A stretch of DNA of 47,018 nucleotides from an uncultured Verrucomicrobiota bacterium (GTDB lineage Bacteria > Verrucomicrobiota > Kiritimatiellia > Kiritimatiellales > Pontiellaceae): the NCBI GenBank assembly GCA_913065005.1, contig CAJYAJ010000007.1, positions 1 to 47,018 of the forward strand, in the 5' to 3' direction. Both the position numbers and the translations under genes were made by a program. The notes under the pieces were generated by a model that saw only the letters and a list, made by a program, of their open reading frames with translations, ran no database searches and had not been told where the DNA came from. This document shows positions 18,890-28,275 of this stretch, piece after piece (positions within the stretch are counted from its first letter, which is position 1; each line of letters starts with the position of its first letter).

Positions 18890-18918
18890 TTGAATAAATA
18901 CGCAATGAACAAGATACT
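18890..18918 (+). promoter_or_regulatory. Candidate promoter of the TPR-ExbB-ExbD cluster
   Basis: TTGAAT (18890-18895), 17-base spacer, GATACT (18913-18918), in an AT-rich gap of ~130 bases between the antiporter stop and the TPR gene start. The spacing is ideal but both hexamers are imperfect. Confidence 0.35.
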
Positions 18919-19001
18919 TTAAACCTTAACTGCTGTGTTTCATCAAGAACTTGTAGGTTGTTCTGGGTGGGGTATATGTGGTGATAGGGAGTGTGTTTGA
19001 G

Positions 19002-21803
19002 ATGGGTATTAGAGGTGCTAAGATAGTTCTTATTTCTGGTTTAATCATGGCGCAGGGGGTCATTGTTTCTTCTGTTTACGGACAGGATGTTAAATCAGCA
19101 GGGATTTCAGAATTATTTTCTTCTGCAAATATGGCGTTACAGCAGGGGAATTATCAGGCTGCTATACCCATTCTTGAGGAAGTGGTGGAGCGGACGTCGG
19201 GGATTGATCAGGAGCAGGGACGGCAAACGTGTCAGACCTGTCGATTTCAGCTTACAAGAGCCTTTTTTCAAATTGGTGCGCCAGCAGATGCACTACCCGT
19301 TATTGAGGCGTATCTAGAAAACGAACCACGAGATCAAGAAGCACTGATGTTGCGGATGCAGGCACAGGCATATTTTGATGTGCAAGAGTGGAAAAAGGTA
19401 GAGACATCTGCACAGCAGTTGTTGAATATCCCTAAACTTTCTGAAGAGGATGAGTACAATGGAAACCTTTTATTGGGTCAGGCGTTGTTTCGTCAGGAAA
19501 AGTGGTTGGAAAGTATTGAGTCTCTTGCGTATGCGGGTCAGGAGTCGCCGGATGAGCGGACGAAGAATTTATGCAATATCATGCAGGTGCGTGCGTTGGT
19601 GGAGGCGGAAAGTTGGTCAAAACTTTTTGGTTTAATCCCTCGGTTATATCGTACCGATGCTAAATATGACATTACGTTGAACCTAACGTTAATGCGGGCA
19701 GGAAAAGCGCGGTATGAAGATGAGGACTATTTAAATTCTCTATTGCTGTATCGGATGGTTCTTCCGCGAGATGTATTATTGGGCTATACCGATTCTAAGA
19801 TTGATCGGCTTCAGAAAAAATTAAATTCAGATAAGCGGATCGGAATTATTGAAACGGAGGTCCAAAAACGCCAAGCAGAGATTGATGGTTTAGCTTCCTC
19901 AAAACAGGTATTGGTTGAATTGCCTGCCTACGAGGATGAAGTGACATTCCGGATTGGACAAATTTATGCCGAAATTAAGCGTTTTTGGGAAGGATTTGTT
20001 CTTTTTGATAAACTTTATCAGCAAGATCGAACCAGTGAAATTGGCGAAGCTGCGATGCTACAGTCGGTTCTTGTTTTGTATGATGTGAAAGAAATCAAAC
20101 GGGCTGAAGAGCGTATTTTAACGTATTTAAGCGAACAGCCGGACGGACAATATGCTCGTACACTGCTTTCTCTGATGATGCGTGATAATCTTGTGAAGCA
20201 AGAATTTGCAGATGTGGTTCGTCTGAAAGATAGCATGGATTTAATCCCTGAATCTTCCAATATTGATGAGCGGGCTTTACAGGCAGATCTCCATTATATG
20301 ATGGCATTTGGTCAATTCCAGAGTCGGAATTATGCTGGAGCAGAAGTTGAATTTGGGATGATATTGGCGGAATATCAAAACAGCATTCATTTTAATGATG
20401 CGCGTTATTATCGGGGGATGACTCGAATGCTTCAGGCACGTTATGCGGAAGCACTTGAAGACTTTGTAACCTATCGGGATCAAAATGGTTCGGGTGAGCA
20501 TGCGGCGGCGGCACTTTTTCGTTCAGGTGTGTGTCGGTTTGGTCTTGAGGAAATCGGAGAAGCGGAAGCGTTATTTTCGGAATTTATATCCACCTATACT
20601 GGAGATGTTTTAATTTCAGAAGCATATAGCATGCGCGGAGATATTGAAGCGTCGAAGGAGAGCACCCCGGAGGATCCGAATCCATTGGATCGGGCGCTTT
20701 CTGATTATCGAAATGGGATTGATACGGCGACGGCTCCTCTTCAATCCTCATATGCAGCGTTCCAGGCGGCGAAGGTATATAAACTGGAGGAGCGGTGGGA
20801 AGAAATCATTGAGTTGATGAACTATTACCTAGATCGATGGGAAGAACTTGCCAATGTCGCTGAATCTACCTTCTGGATTGGACAAGCTCAGACGGAGCTC
20901 GGGCAGTTAGATGAAGCAGTGAATGCGTATGTTGATACGATCGAACGCTTTGGAAATGATTTACTTCAAGAGGGTGTTGATAAAATCATATTGGAGTTAA
21001 AGAGAGTCGCAAATGAGTCGATGAGCGAGGAAGATCAGGCCTTTTTGGCAGACCGTATAGGCTTCTTAAGCGAAGATGTGATGGAGGGACAAGCGGTTTT
21101 ACAAGTACGTTTGCGAGCCTTGGAAGCGATGCTGAGTGGAACGGAAGACATATTTGGGCAATCGCTGATTGCAGATGAAGTTGCTTTAACAGATTTATCC
21201 CCCGTGAGTCTAGGTATTCTTGCAGATGTGCTTGTGAACGCGGCACCGGATCGCGTGGATGAAGTTGCGACTTATTTTATCGCCTCGTATGAAGATTCGG
21301 AGTTGCTTTGGAAGGCGCATCGGGCGCAGGCTGAGTTGCTTTATCAAGAGGAGCGGTTGGATGAACTGCTTGATGTCATTGAAGAAGCTCAAAGCTTATT
21401 CGGAGCAGATGAATATATGGATTGGGCTCAAATTATGAAAGCGGAAGCGCAATTTTCAATGAAGGATTATGAAGGAGCCGAAGAGTCGTATAATATGGTT
21501 CTTGGTGTGGCTGAATGGCGTGGAGCTACGTATGCAAGAGCGATGATTGGGATGGGAAATTGTCGAATGGAAAAAAATGATTTGGATGCGGCTCATTCAT
21601 TTTTCCAGCGAGTATATCTGCTCTTTAAAGGGTATGACGATGGATTATGGGCGGCGCAGGGCTATATCGCGGCGGCAGAAACGTTGGAGTCGTTAGGACG
21701 TCTGGAAGAGGCGGAAAATACGTTGCTCTCTATGATGGAAGATTCATACACACAGAATCATCCGCTTGTGGAAGAAGCTCAACAACTATTGAAGCGCTTG
21801 TAG
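19002..21803 (+). CDS. Large periplasmic tetratricopeptide-repeat protein
   Basis: About 933 residues from ATG 19002 (AGGGAG ten bases upstream); GTG 18978 in frame is the alternative. A signal peptide is clear: basic MGIRGAK, a hydrophobic stretch, and a site near SSVYGQD. The mature part is a long array of TPR-like helical pairs, for example NMALQQGNYQAAIPILEEVV, QFQSRNYAGAEVEFGMILAE, YRGMTRMLQARYAEALEDFV, AQTELGQLDEAVNAYVDTIE and QFSMKDYEGAEESYNMVLG. There is no enzymatic domain. Such superhelices are protein-protein scaffolds. Because it opens a cluster with an ExbB/TolQ and two ExbD/TolR subunits, it is probably a periplasmic partner of that motor. The exact partner is unknown. Confidence 0.8.
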   Translation: MGIRGAKIVLISGLIMAQGVIVSSVYGQDVKSAGISELFSSANMALQQGNYQAAIPILEEVVERTSGIDQEQGRQTCQTCRFQLTRAFFQIGAPADALPVIEAYLENEPRDQEALMLRMQAQAYFDVQEWKKVETSAQQLLNIPKLSEEDEYNGNLLLGQALFRQEKWLESIESLAYAGQESPDERTKNLCNIMQVRALVEAESWSKLFGLIPRLYRTDAKYDITLNLTLMRAGKARYEDEDYLNSLLLYRMVLPRDVLLGYTDSKIDRLQKKLNSDKRIGIIETEVQKRQAEIDGLASSKQVLVELPAYEDEVTFRIGQIYAEIKRFWEGFVLFDKLYQQDRTSEIGEAAMLQSVLVLYDVKEIKRAEERILTYLSEQPDGQYARTLLSLMMRDNLVKQEFADVVRLKDSMDLIPESSNIDERALQADLHYMMAFGQFQSRNYAGAEVEFGMILAEYQNSIHFNDARYYRGMTRMLQARYAEALEDFVTYRDQNGSGEHAAAALFRSGVCRFGLEEIGEAEALFSEFISTYTGDVLISEAYSMRGDIEASKESTPEDPNPLDRALSDYRNGIDTATAPLQSSYAAFQAAKVYKLEERWEEIIELMNYYLDRWEELANVAESTFWIGQAQTELGQLDEAVNAYVDTIERFGNDLLQEGVDKIILELKRVANESMSEEDQAFLADRIGFLSEDVMEGQAVLQVRLRALEAMLSGTEDIFGQSLIADEVALTDLSPVSLGILADVLVNAAPDRVDEVATYFIASYEDSELLWKAHRAQAELLYQEERLDELLDVIEEAQSLFGADEYMDWAQIMKAEAQFSMKDYEGAEESYNMVLGVAEWRGATYARAMIGMGNCRMEKNDLDAAHSFFQRVYLLFKGYDDGLWAAQGYIAAAETLESLGRLEEAENTLLSMMEDSYTQNHPLVEEAQQLLKRL

Positions 21804-21813
21804 GAGAATTTGA

Positions 21814-22677
21814 ATGAAAAAAGGGGTTTTATATTTTTTGATAGTGGCAATGGGATTGACAGGATCCATTCAGGCCGCTCCTTTGAACGTGGAGTTGATC
21901 ATGTCTGGGGGAAGAGCGTGGAAAGGGCAATTAATTAAGCGAGACGGAGATTGGGTTGAATTTTCAACGGGTGTTTCTGCACGGCCGATTCGATTGGGTG
22001 CAAGTACCATTGAGCGAATTAATTATAACGTAAAAATCAATTTGGAACAGTTACTTCAACTGAAAGAAGATCGTGAATTTAATAGACTGATTTCAAACTT
22101 AAATCAGGTGCTTGCACCTTTTAAATCGTATCAGGACATCCCTTCCAATTTAACGCGATATCGTGCTTTGTTGATGGAGCTATATTTTTTAACGGAAGAG
22201 TATGATCAAGCATTAGCCTATGCGACGCAATTGGTATCCGATGGTGGAGATGATGTGGCATTGGTTGAGAATGCGCAGACCTTTCAAGCACTGTCTCTTA
22301 TTGAGAGTGGTCGGTCTGATGAGGCAGAGGTGTTGATGGATCAATTAGGTTGGTTGGGGGAGTTGCGAGAAGACTCGAATCCCAAGCAACTCTATTTAGG
22401 CGCCAAGTTGATGAGCGTTAAAGAAAAATATAATCAAGCCATGGAGTTGATTGCGTATGTAATTGCATTTAATTCGCAGGATACAGAATGGATGCAGCCG
22501 GCGGAGTTGCTTTGCGCAGAAATTTATATGGAATTGGGAATGCTTGATTCAGCAGAAGAAGTGATTCGACAGATTTCATTGCTCTATCCCAATACAGCAG
22601 AGTACGATGCCTCTCTCATTTTAAAAGAGAAGTTGGTAGAGTTGCGTGCGATTGAGGCACTTGAAACCGATAGTTAA
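21814..22677 (+). CDS. Periplasmic TPR-like protein, second partner in ExbBD cluster
   Basis: 287 residues. A signal peptide is seen (MKKGVLYFLIVAMGLTG..IQAA), then a small beta-rich N-terminal domain (~22-70: VELIMSGGRAWKGQLIKRDGDW...IRLGASTIERINY), like a short SH3-like module, and then TPR-like helices (~85-280: EEYDQALAYATQLV, ESGRSDEAEVLMDQLG, KYNQAMELIAYVIA, LGMLDSAEEVIRQIS). It starts ten bases after the large TPR gene and precedes the ExbB gene by 25 bases, with good Shine-Dalgarno sites. I do not recognise a named family. Confidence 0.7.
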   Translation: MKKGVLYFLIVAMGLTGSIQAAPLNVELIMSGGRAWKGQLIKRDGDWVEFSTGVSARPIRLGASTIERINYNVKINLEQLLQLKEDREFNRLISNLNQVLAPFKSYQDIPSNLTRYRALLMELYFLTEEYDQALAYATQLVSDGGDDVALVENAQTFQALSLIESGRSDEAEVLMDQLGWLGELREDSNPKQLYLGAKLMSVKEKYNQAMELIAYVIAFNSQDTEWMQPAELLCAEIYMELGMLDSAEEVIRQISLLYPNTAEYDASLILKEKLVELRAIEALETDS

Positions 22678-22702
22678 TTTAACAACGACAGGAGAACAAA
22701 AA

Positions 22703-23455
22703 ATGAAAAATAGGAAAAAACAAATGGGCCTGATCCTTTTGATGCTAGTGGTTACCACATCGGCTTTTGCGCAAGCAGAGGGAGGTATTACAGAGGAAAA
22801 AACAACTTTATGGCAAATGATTTTGCAAGGTGGCTGGGCGATGATTCCATTGGGATTAATGTCAACGGCTATGGTGTATTTTATCGTTCAAAACGCATTG
22901 GCGCTTCGTGAAAAGGTACTTTTACGTCCGGATTTATTGCCTGAATTTATTGCGTTAATGAAGAATAAGAAAATTATCGAGGCCCATTCGAAGTGTAAAG
23001 AGAATGAAACGTTATTTACCTATGTGTTTCAGGCGGGACTCGAACGGTGTTCTACAACGCGTGAAATTAACTTTGGTAAAGTGAAAGAAGCGATCGATGA
23101 AGCGAGCACGGAAGAGATAACGAGCTATATGAAGCCGATCGATTATCTGTCGATTATTGGTGCTACAGCGCCGATGTTAGGACTGTTGGGAACCGTTTCA
23201 GGTATGATTAAAGCGTTTCAAACGATTGGTTCTCAGGGCATGGGTAAACCAGAAGTATTAGCCGGTAATATTGGTGAGGCATTGGTTACTACCGCGACTG
23301 GGTTGATTATTGCCATTCCTGCGATGCTCTTCTATTACTACTTCCGGAATAGCTTTATTAAAACGACCGCTTCTTTAGGCCGTAACATTGGGGGCCTTTT
23401 GGATACGTTGGAAACAGGTGAATTGCCGCTTGGGTTTGCGGAACATTCTGAGTAA
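22703..23455 (+). CDS. MotA/TolQ/ExbB proton-channel protein
   Basis: 250 residues from ATG 22703 (AGGAG at 22690-22694); the longer frame would overlap the TPR gene. An N-terminal signal-like helix ends at TSAFAQAEG, then three transmembrane segments: MIPLGLMSTAMVYFIVQNAL, and the TolQ core GATAPMLGLLGTVSGMIKAF (~160-180) and GEALVTTATGLIIAIPAMLFYYY (~205-227). The conserved Thr residues of the ion path (GLLGTV, TTATG) are present. With the following ExbD proteins it would convert proton-motive force to motion in the periplasm. A cleavable N-terminal signal on ExbB is found in several non-proteobacterial phyla. Confidence 0.92.
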   Translation: MKNRKKQMGLILLMLVVTTSAFAQAEGGITEEKTTLWQMILQGGWAMIPLGLMSTAMVYFIVQNALALREKVLLRPDLLPEFIALMKNKKIIEAHSKCKENETLFTYVFQAGLERCSTTREINFGKVKEAIDEASTEEITSYMKPIDYLSIIGATAPMLGLLGTVSGMIKAFQTIGSQGMGKPEVLAGNIGEALVTTATGLIIAIPAMLFYYYFRNSFIKTTASLGRNIGGLLDTLETGELPLGFAEHSE

Positions 23456-23487
23456 CTGAAGCAGTATGCTCCTGAGAGAGGTATAGC

Positions 23488-23892
23488 ATGAAACTGAAAT
23501 TACCAGCTCGCGAAGATGCTGCGGTAGATATGGCTCCGATGATTGACCTTGTTTTCCTGTTGTTGATCTTCTTTATGGTTGCATCGGTGGTTACAGAGCT
23601 GGAAAAAGTGGAAGTGGAAATCCCCGAATCAAATTATGCAAAAGTACCGGAAGATACGAAGGGTCGTATGATGCTTTCGGTTGATGCAAATAATGTGATT
23701 TATGTAGGAACACTAGCTGTTACCATTCAGGAATTGAAGACTTTGGTGGAGTCTGAGTTGGATGTGAATCCGGATTTGCGAGTCTTAATTCGTGCGGATC
23801 AAGTAGTGGAATATAAAACTTGTAAAGAGATTATGATTGCTTGTGGTGAAGTGGGTGCAACCGACCTTATCTATGCAACATTTGAGGAATAA
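23488..23892 (+). CDS. ExbD/TolR-type biopolymer transport protein (first copy)
   Basis: 134 residues with a short cytosolic N-terminus, one transmembrane helix with the essential Asp in MAPMIDLVFLLLIFFMVAS (about residues 16-34), and a periplasmic ExbD/TolR domain (VEIPESNYAKVPEDTKGRMML...ADQVVEYKTCKEIMIACGEVG). It would form the rod of the TolQ/TolR-type motor. It ends two bases before the second copy. Confidence 0.93.
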   Translation: MKLKLPAREDAAVDMAPMIDLVFLLLIFFMVASVVTELEKVEVEIPESNYAKVPEDTKGRMMLSVDANNVIYVGTLAVTIQELKTLVESELDVNPDLRVLIRADQVVEYKTCKEIMIACGEVGATDLIYATFEE

Positions 23893-23894
23893 AG

Positions 23895-24329
23895 ATGAAG
23901 CTAATCGATGAAATGATTAACAAAAAAGCGGAGTTACAAATTGCTCCTTTGATCGATGTCGTTTTCCTGCTTTTGATTTATTTCATGGTCACGGCTTCTT
24001 TGATTAAGAAGGAAGCGGATTTAGGTTTTATGTTGCCTGCGAAGGTGGATGTTCCAGAATCTTTAGATATACCGATTGAGGTCTTAATCGAAGTCTCAGA
24101 ATTAGGTGATATTTTAATTGAAGGAATGGTGTTTGGAAAAGACGAGAGCAATTTAGACGATTTAATTGGGCAGTTGTTATCGTTGAAAGAGGCAGCAGAT
24201 TCTTCGGGCAGTGAGTTGATTGTGAATATTCTTCCGGCGGATAAAGCACTCCATGGGCGCATTATTAATGTGATGGATGCGTGTGCAGCTGCGAATGTGA
24301 AAAATATGTCTTTCAGTATGACGATGTAG
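23895..24329 (+). CDS. ExbD/TolR-type biopolymer transport protein (second copy)
   Basis: 144 residues. The transmembrane helix APLIDVVFLLLIYFMVTASL carries the same essential Asp, and the periplasmic domain differs strongly from the first copy (PESLDIPIEVLIEVSELGDILIEG...DKALHGRIINVMDACAAANV). The two are therefore distinct subunits, not a recent duplication, and may form a heterodimer. It is the last gene of the cluster and faces the convergent M16C peptidase gene across 57 bases without a clear terminator. Confidence 0.93.
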   Translation: MKLIDEMINKKAELQIAPLIDVVFLLLIYFMVTASLIKKEADLGFMLPAKVDVPESLDIPIEVLIEVSELGDILIEGMVFGKDESNLDDLIGQLLSLKEAADSSGSELIVNILPADKALHGRIINVMDACAAANVKNMSFSMTM

Positions 24330-24386
24330 TCAAAGCGCACGTTGCTTTTCTCACAGATCATCGGTCTATATTGATATTTATTTTTC

Positions 24387-27275
24387 TTACAATACGATTG
24401 TTTGTGTTTTTAATCCTGCACGTGCGGCTGATTCTTGATCACATAGAACTGCCACGCGCGGATTACGAAATGCAGCATCTAAGATTTCTCCGAACTGATT
24501 AAAATGCTGTTGTGTGGTTGAAAGGACTTCGTCGCGTAATTGTTGACGTTTAGTGTCCGTGTAACCAACTAGTCTACGCTTAGCATTAGTGAATGATTTT
24601 GAATCAGGCAGCATGTAGGCATCTAACTGACCAATGGCTCCGATTAATGATCGGGTAAGTTCGGCTTCATCTAATTTTAGATCTTTTAGGAACTGCCCGG
24701 TCTGTTGATATATTTTGATTGAGTCTTCTAAGTTAGGATCGCGATAGGATGCAAATGTAAATGTTCCTACTCGTTGATCAAATGCACACATACCGCCATA
24801 AGCACCCCCTTGAACTCTGATTTTTTCCCAAAGCCATGCTGTTTGTAAATAGCGACTTATTACGAGTGCGGATCCATGCATTTGATAGTTTTGCTCATAT
24901 AAATTAGCGGCTGCTCCAACAAAATTAATTCGACTTGGAACAATGAGGGCTTCGGAAACTGGATAGGTCTGTTTACTGAGTTGGATGGGGTGATTTGAGC
25001 ATATTGGAAGCGTGGATACAAATTGCTCAACCTGAGGCGTTACCTTTTTTAACGCGGAGCTTTCAGCAGTGAGATTAACTAAGATGCCGTTTTGTGATAT
25101 AATTTTCTGATGAATGGTTTGAATTTTCTGACGAATGGTTAACCAGTCGGTATCAATACGTTCAAGAAGATCTCGTGCAAAGAAGAGGGCATCAATACCC
25201 CCTATTTTTTCATTCAGGGTATATGCTGCATGATCGGTTGCTTTGAGTCGCGTTATCACGGCCGAGTGTCCTCTCGGAATGATGGAGCTTTCGATATCAG
25301 ATTTGTGTTCGAGGACTATTTGTTTAAATCGGTCGGGGTCATCAAATGTAGGGTAAAGAAAGATCTCTTTAAAAAGGTGAAGGAGGTCATCAACTCGAGG
25401 AAGCATACATTTTCCACGAAAGAAAAAGTGATGAACGCTATGGGAATCTTCTTCATGTGGGGAGATGAAAGGTGTGCCATAGATGCCGCCGGTTGTAATC
25501 GCAATGCGTTGTGATAAATCAGTGTAGGTTTTATTTTTGGTTCCCATTTCAAGGTAGAGGTTGCCGAGTAGAGATACATATGGGATTTCATCTTCTTCTA
25601 GTGTATTTAGGTTAAGTCCTAGATCCATATATAGAATGCCATTGGTGAATAGAGGGTGTTGGAGAATGGTGGCTTCTTGATGGGGTTGTTCTTGGCAATC
25701 AATGGGTTTGATTTGGGGTTCGAGATCTTTTCGATTGAGTAGAGGCAACGATGCAATTGCTTCGGTTGAATCTGGGGTTTCTTGAAGCTGCATGAGGGAT
25801 ACAGTTTGCTGTTGAATTTTTTTGAGTTCGGTTAAACTCATTCTTTCTTTAATGGTGGCAAGACGCTTTTTTTCAGCGGTTTCTATTTCGGCAGCGAGAC
25901 CGGGATCTGGGTGAAGGGTTACGGTCGAACGATGAGTGTTTTTGATAAAATATGTTTGGAGCATGGCTTCAAAAAATCTGGGTTGTTGAGCCTGTTGTTT
26001 CAGTTGTTGTAAGGGTTTTTCGAAAGCAATGAGTTCGAGAGGATCGGCGCCATAGACCCATCCATTAAGTGATTTTAACCAGAGGGCAAGTCCGCGTGGA
26101 AATCCGCCTGAGTTGTTTTCACGTAGTTCAAATTCGAAACTATTCAAGGCGGCATGAATGTCTTGCTCAGAGATACCATTGGTTGCGAGCGTTTGAAGCG
26201 TATCAAAAATGAGGGCTTCTGCTTTTTCTAGTTGTTTTTTCTCAACACCTTTTAAACCAACACAAAAGCACATTTGCTTTAGATGAGTTTCAAGACCCCC
26301 GCCTGTTAAATCTTCCCCTAATCCCGATTCAATAAGGGCTTTTCTTAGTGGAGAGGCAGGAGTGCCTAGAAGAATATGATCAAGCAAGGTAAAGCTAAAG
26401 ACTGTTTCTGCTGTGGTAGGAGTGGGAAGAACCCAGTTGATCGTGAACATGGGTGTTGGGTTGGGCTCACTTTCAGAAACGGCATAGGGACGGCTAATTC
26501 GAGTGGGTTCGGAAAATGGTTTTTGTAGGTCTACAGCCGAATTGGGTTTTATCTTTGAATAGCTATCCAAGTATTCCGCTAAAAGACGAAAGCGGTCTTC
26601 TTCAGGATCGTCTCCGTAAAATACAATGCATGCATTGCTTGGATGATAGAAATTAGAATGAAATTCTTTAAATGCTTCATAGGTGAGTTGAGGAATGATT
26701 TCCGGTTTGCCTCCTGAATCTAATCCGTAGGTCGTATTTGGAAAAAGTGATTGTTGCGAGGTTTCCATGAGAACTGACTCTGAAGAGGAGTAAACTCCTT
26801 TCATTTCATTATAGACCACACCTTTATATTCTAAAGGCTGATCGATCTCTTCTAGATGATAGTGCCATCCTTCTTGCATAAAGAAATCACGGGTAATGCG
26901 AGGTTTAAAGACGGCATCCAAGTAGACTCCTACGAGGTTGTGGAAATCCTGGAGGTTTTGACTGGCAACGGGATAGCAAGTTTTATCGGGATAGGTGAAT
27001 GCGTTCAGGAAGGTTTGTAGGGATCCTTTCAGAAGTTGGACAAAGGGGTCTTTGACGGGATATTTCTCAGATCCACACAGAACGGTGTGTTCTAAGATAT
27101 GTGCCACTCCAGTGGAATCTTGCGGAGGGGTTCGAAAGGCAATACCAAAACATTTATTTTCGTCTTGATTGGAGAGGAATAAAATCTCAGCTCCCGTGTC
27201 CTCGTGTATATATATTTTGGCTTCGGTATCGAGCTCTTGAATATGCGTTTGTTGAATGAGTGAAAATGAGTTCAT
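24387..27275 (-). CDS. M16C zinc metallopeptidase, presequence protease (PreP)-like
   Basis: 962 residues, the normal size for single-chain M16C/PreP enzymes. The inverted zinc motif HILEH is at residues 59-63, with the third ligand expected in the VVYNEMKGVYSS segment about 90 residues later. The M16C domains follow, including the helical hinge region (~470-540) and a C-terminal half with GGAYGGMCAFDQRVGTFTFASYRDPN, the Arg/Tyr-bearing block that completes the active site. It degrades short peptides such as cleaved signal peptides. There is no signal peptide, so it is cytosolic. It is followed by no other gene on this strand. Confidence 0.93.
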   Translation of the reverse strand: MNSFSLIQQTHIQELDTEAKIYIHEDTGAEILFLSNQDENKCFGIAFRTPPQDSTGVAHILEHTVLCGSEKYPVKDPFVQLLKGSLQTFLNAFTYPDKTCYPVASQNLQDFHNLVGVYLDAVFKPRITRDFFMQEGWHYHLEEIDQPLEYKGVVYNEMKGVYSSSESVLMETSQQSLFPNTTYGLDSGGKPEIIPQLTYEAFKEFHSNFYHPSNACIVFYGDDPEEDRFRLLAEYLDSYSKIKPNSAVDLQKPFSEPTRISRPYAVSESEPNPTPMFTINWVLPTPTTAETVFSFTLLDHILLGTPASPLRKALIESGLGEDLTGGGLETHLKQMCFCVGLKGVEKKQLEKAEALIFDTLQTLATNGISEQDIHAALNSFEFELRENNSGGFPRGLALWLKSLNGWVYGADPLELIAFEKPLQQLKQQAQQPRFFEAMLQTYFIKNTHRSTVTLHPDPGLAAEIETAEKKRLATIKERMSLTELKKIQQQTVSLMQLQETPDSTEAIASLPLLNRKDLEPQIKPIDCQEQPHQEATILQHPLFTNGILYMDLGLNLNTLEEDEIPYVSLLGNLYLEMGTKNKTYTDLSQRIAITTGGIYGTPFISPHEEDSHSVHHFFFRGKCMLPRVDDLLHLFKEIFLYPTFDDPDRFKQIVLEHKSDIESSIIPRGHSAVITRLKATDHAAYTLNEKIGGIDALFFARDLLERIDTDWLTIRQKIQTIHQKIISQNGILVNLTAESSALKKVTPQVEQFVSTLPICSNHPIQLSKQTYPVSEALIVPSRINFVGAAANLYEQNYQMHGSALVISRYLQTAWLWEKIRVQGGAYGGMCAFDQRVGTFTFASYRDPNLEDSIKIYQQTGQFLKDLKLDEAELTRSLIGAIGQLDAYMLPDSKSFTNAKRRLVGYTDTKRQQLRDEVLSTTQQHFNQFGEILDAAFRNPRVAVLCDQESAARAGLKTQTIVL

Positions 27276-27325
27276 AGGTTGCTTTCGATTTTATTTAAAT
27301 TGTTCGTTACTGGATCCGATGGGTT

Positions 27326-27985
27326 TCAAAGAGATGATGATAAATCTAAATCGGTCCAAATTTCAACTTGTGGATGATTGAATAGAACGTTTCCGGCAAT
27401 CAGGCTTTTGGGGTTCTTTTTGAGTGTCGTGAGGATATCTCGTTTACTTTCTCCGGTGGCTAAAAGAATGATGCGGTGGCAACAGTGAATGAAAGAGGCG
27501 CTTACGCTCACGCCATCCATGCCATCAGGCCGTTTGGTGTAGAGCGTAGTTTCGGCTGATCTTGCTTTTGCATCCGATTGATTAAAAATGCCCGCAGTGT
27601 GTCCATCGGCTCCTATGCCAAGCAGGCCGAGGTCGGGTTGAGAAAGTTTGTCTAGTTCTCTAGAAAATTTTAGGGATGCTTCTGCAGGTGTACAGGCGGT
27701 ATCGACAGCAATAAATTGAGCTGTGCCGTTGAGCGCGTGTAGCATGGGTTTGAGGTTGTATGCATTATTTTTATCGGAGTCAGCGGGAACACATCGTTCG
27801 TCACTGAGAAAGAGTCGACAATCGGGATGGATATCGAAAGCTTGTTGAGCTAATTGGTTGTAGATTTGGTAGGGCGTGGAGCCACCACTCAGCATGAGAG
27901 TTCCAGCTTTGCTTAGGTGGTTGCGTAAAACATCACTCATCTGGCTGCCTATTTCTTCGGATGATTGAAAGAATCTAAATTGCAT
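27326..27985 (-). CDS. pgl: 6-phosphogluconolactonase
   Basis: 219 residues from the ATG at 27985 (MQFRFFQSSEEIG), preferred over the longer frame to 28054 because the family begins here and GGAG lies upstream. Motifs: LMLSGGSTPYQIYNQL (~30-45), LFLSDERCVP (~59-68), and LLGIGADGHTAGIF (~125-138), all typical of the DevB/SOL class. It hydrolyses 6-phosphogluconolactone in the oxidative pentose phosphate pathway. No zwf or gnd is adjacent; pgi lies ~9 kb away. Confidence 0.92.
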   Translation of the reverse strand: MQFRFFQSSEEIGSQMSDVLRNHLSKAGTLMLSGGSTPYQIYNQLAQQAFDIHPDCRLFLSDERCVPADSDKNNAYNLKPMLHALNGTAQFIAVDTACTPAEASLKFSRELDKLSQPDLGLLGIGADGHTAGIFNQSDAKARSAETTLYTKRPDGMDGVSVSASFIHCCHRIILLATGESKRDILTTLKKNPKSLIAGNVLFNHPQVEIWTDLDLSSSL

Positions 27986-28079
27986 TATATTTGAGCTCCA
28001 GATGATTAAATAATTGAGTCCTCTATACATAGGGGGTTCAATTCTTAATTGCAATCATGGAGCGTTAAAGAGCGCGGTT

Positions 28080-28256
28080 TCAATCTTCAGACAAATTTAA
28101 TTTTTCTTGGGAATTAATCCATTCTTGTAAAACTCGTTGACAGTAATTACTGACGGAGAGATACATCGAATTGGATCTTTCATTTAACTCATCTACGATT
28201 TTTGCATCCATCTTTACGCAAATAATCTTGTTCGTACTATCTAAGTGATCACTCAT
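28080..28256 (-). CDS. Small ribbon-helix-helix (CopG/Arc-like) protein
   Basis: 58 residues. A short N-terminal beta strand (NKIICVKMD, residues 9-17) is followed by two amphipathic helices, AKIVDELNERSN and LSVSNYCQRVLQEWINSQ, the pattern of a ribbon-helix-helix DNA-binding dimer. An AAGGTG ribosome site lies four bases before the ATG. It would act as a transcription regulator or as an antitoxin; no toxin gene is adjacent. A 6-bp palindrome (28276-28290) lies 20 bases upstream and may be its own operator. It sits in a locally AT-rich gap between pgl and tRNA-Leu. The family call is from pattern only. Confidence 0.65.
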   Translation of the reverse strand: MSDHLDSTNKIICVKMDAKIVDELNERSNSMYLSVSNYCQRVLQEWINSQEKLNLSED

Positions 28257-28275
28257 GCTGCACCTTCATGGTTAA

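Noticed and set aside
27787-27799. Second SOS box (GAAC ... GTTC) inside pgl
   Set aside because: The spacer is five bases, the flanks do not pair, and it lies within coding sequence.
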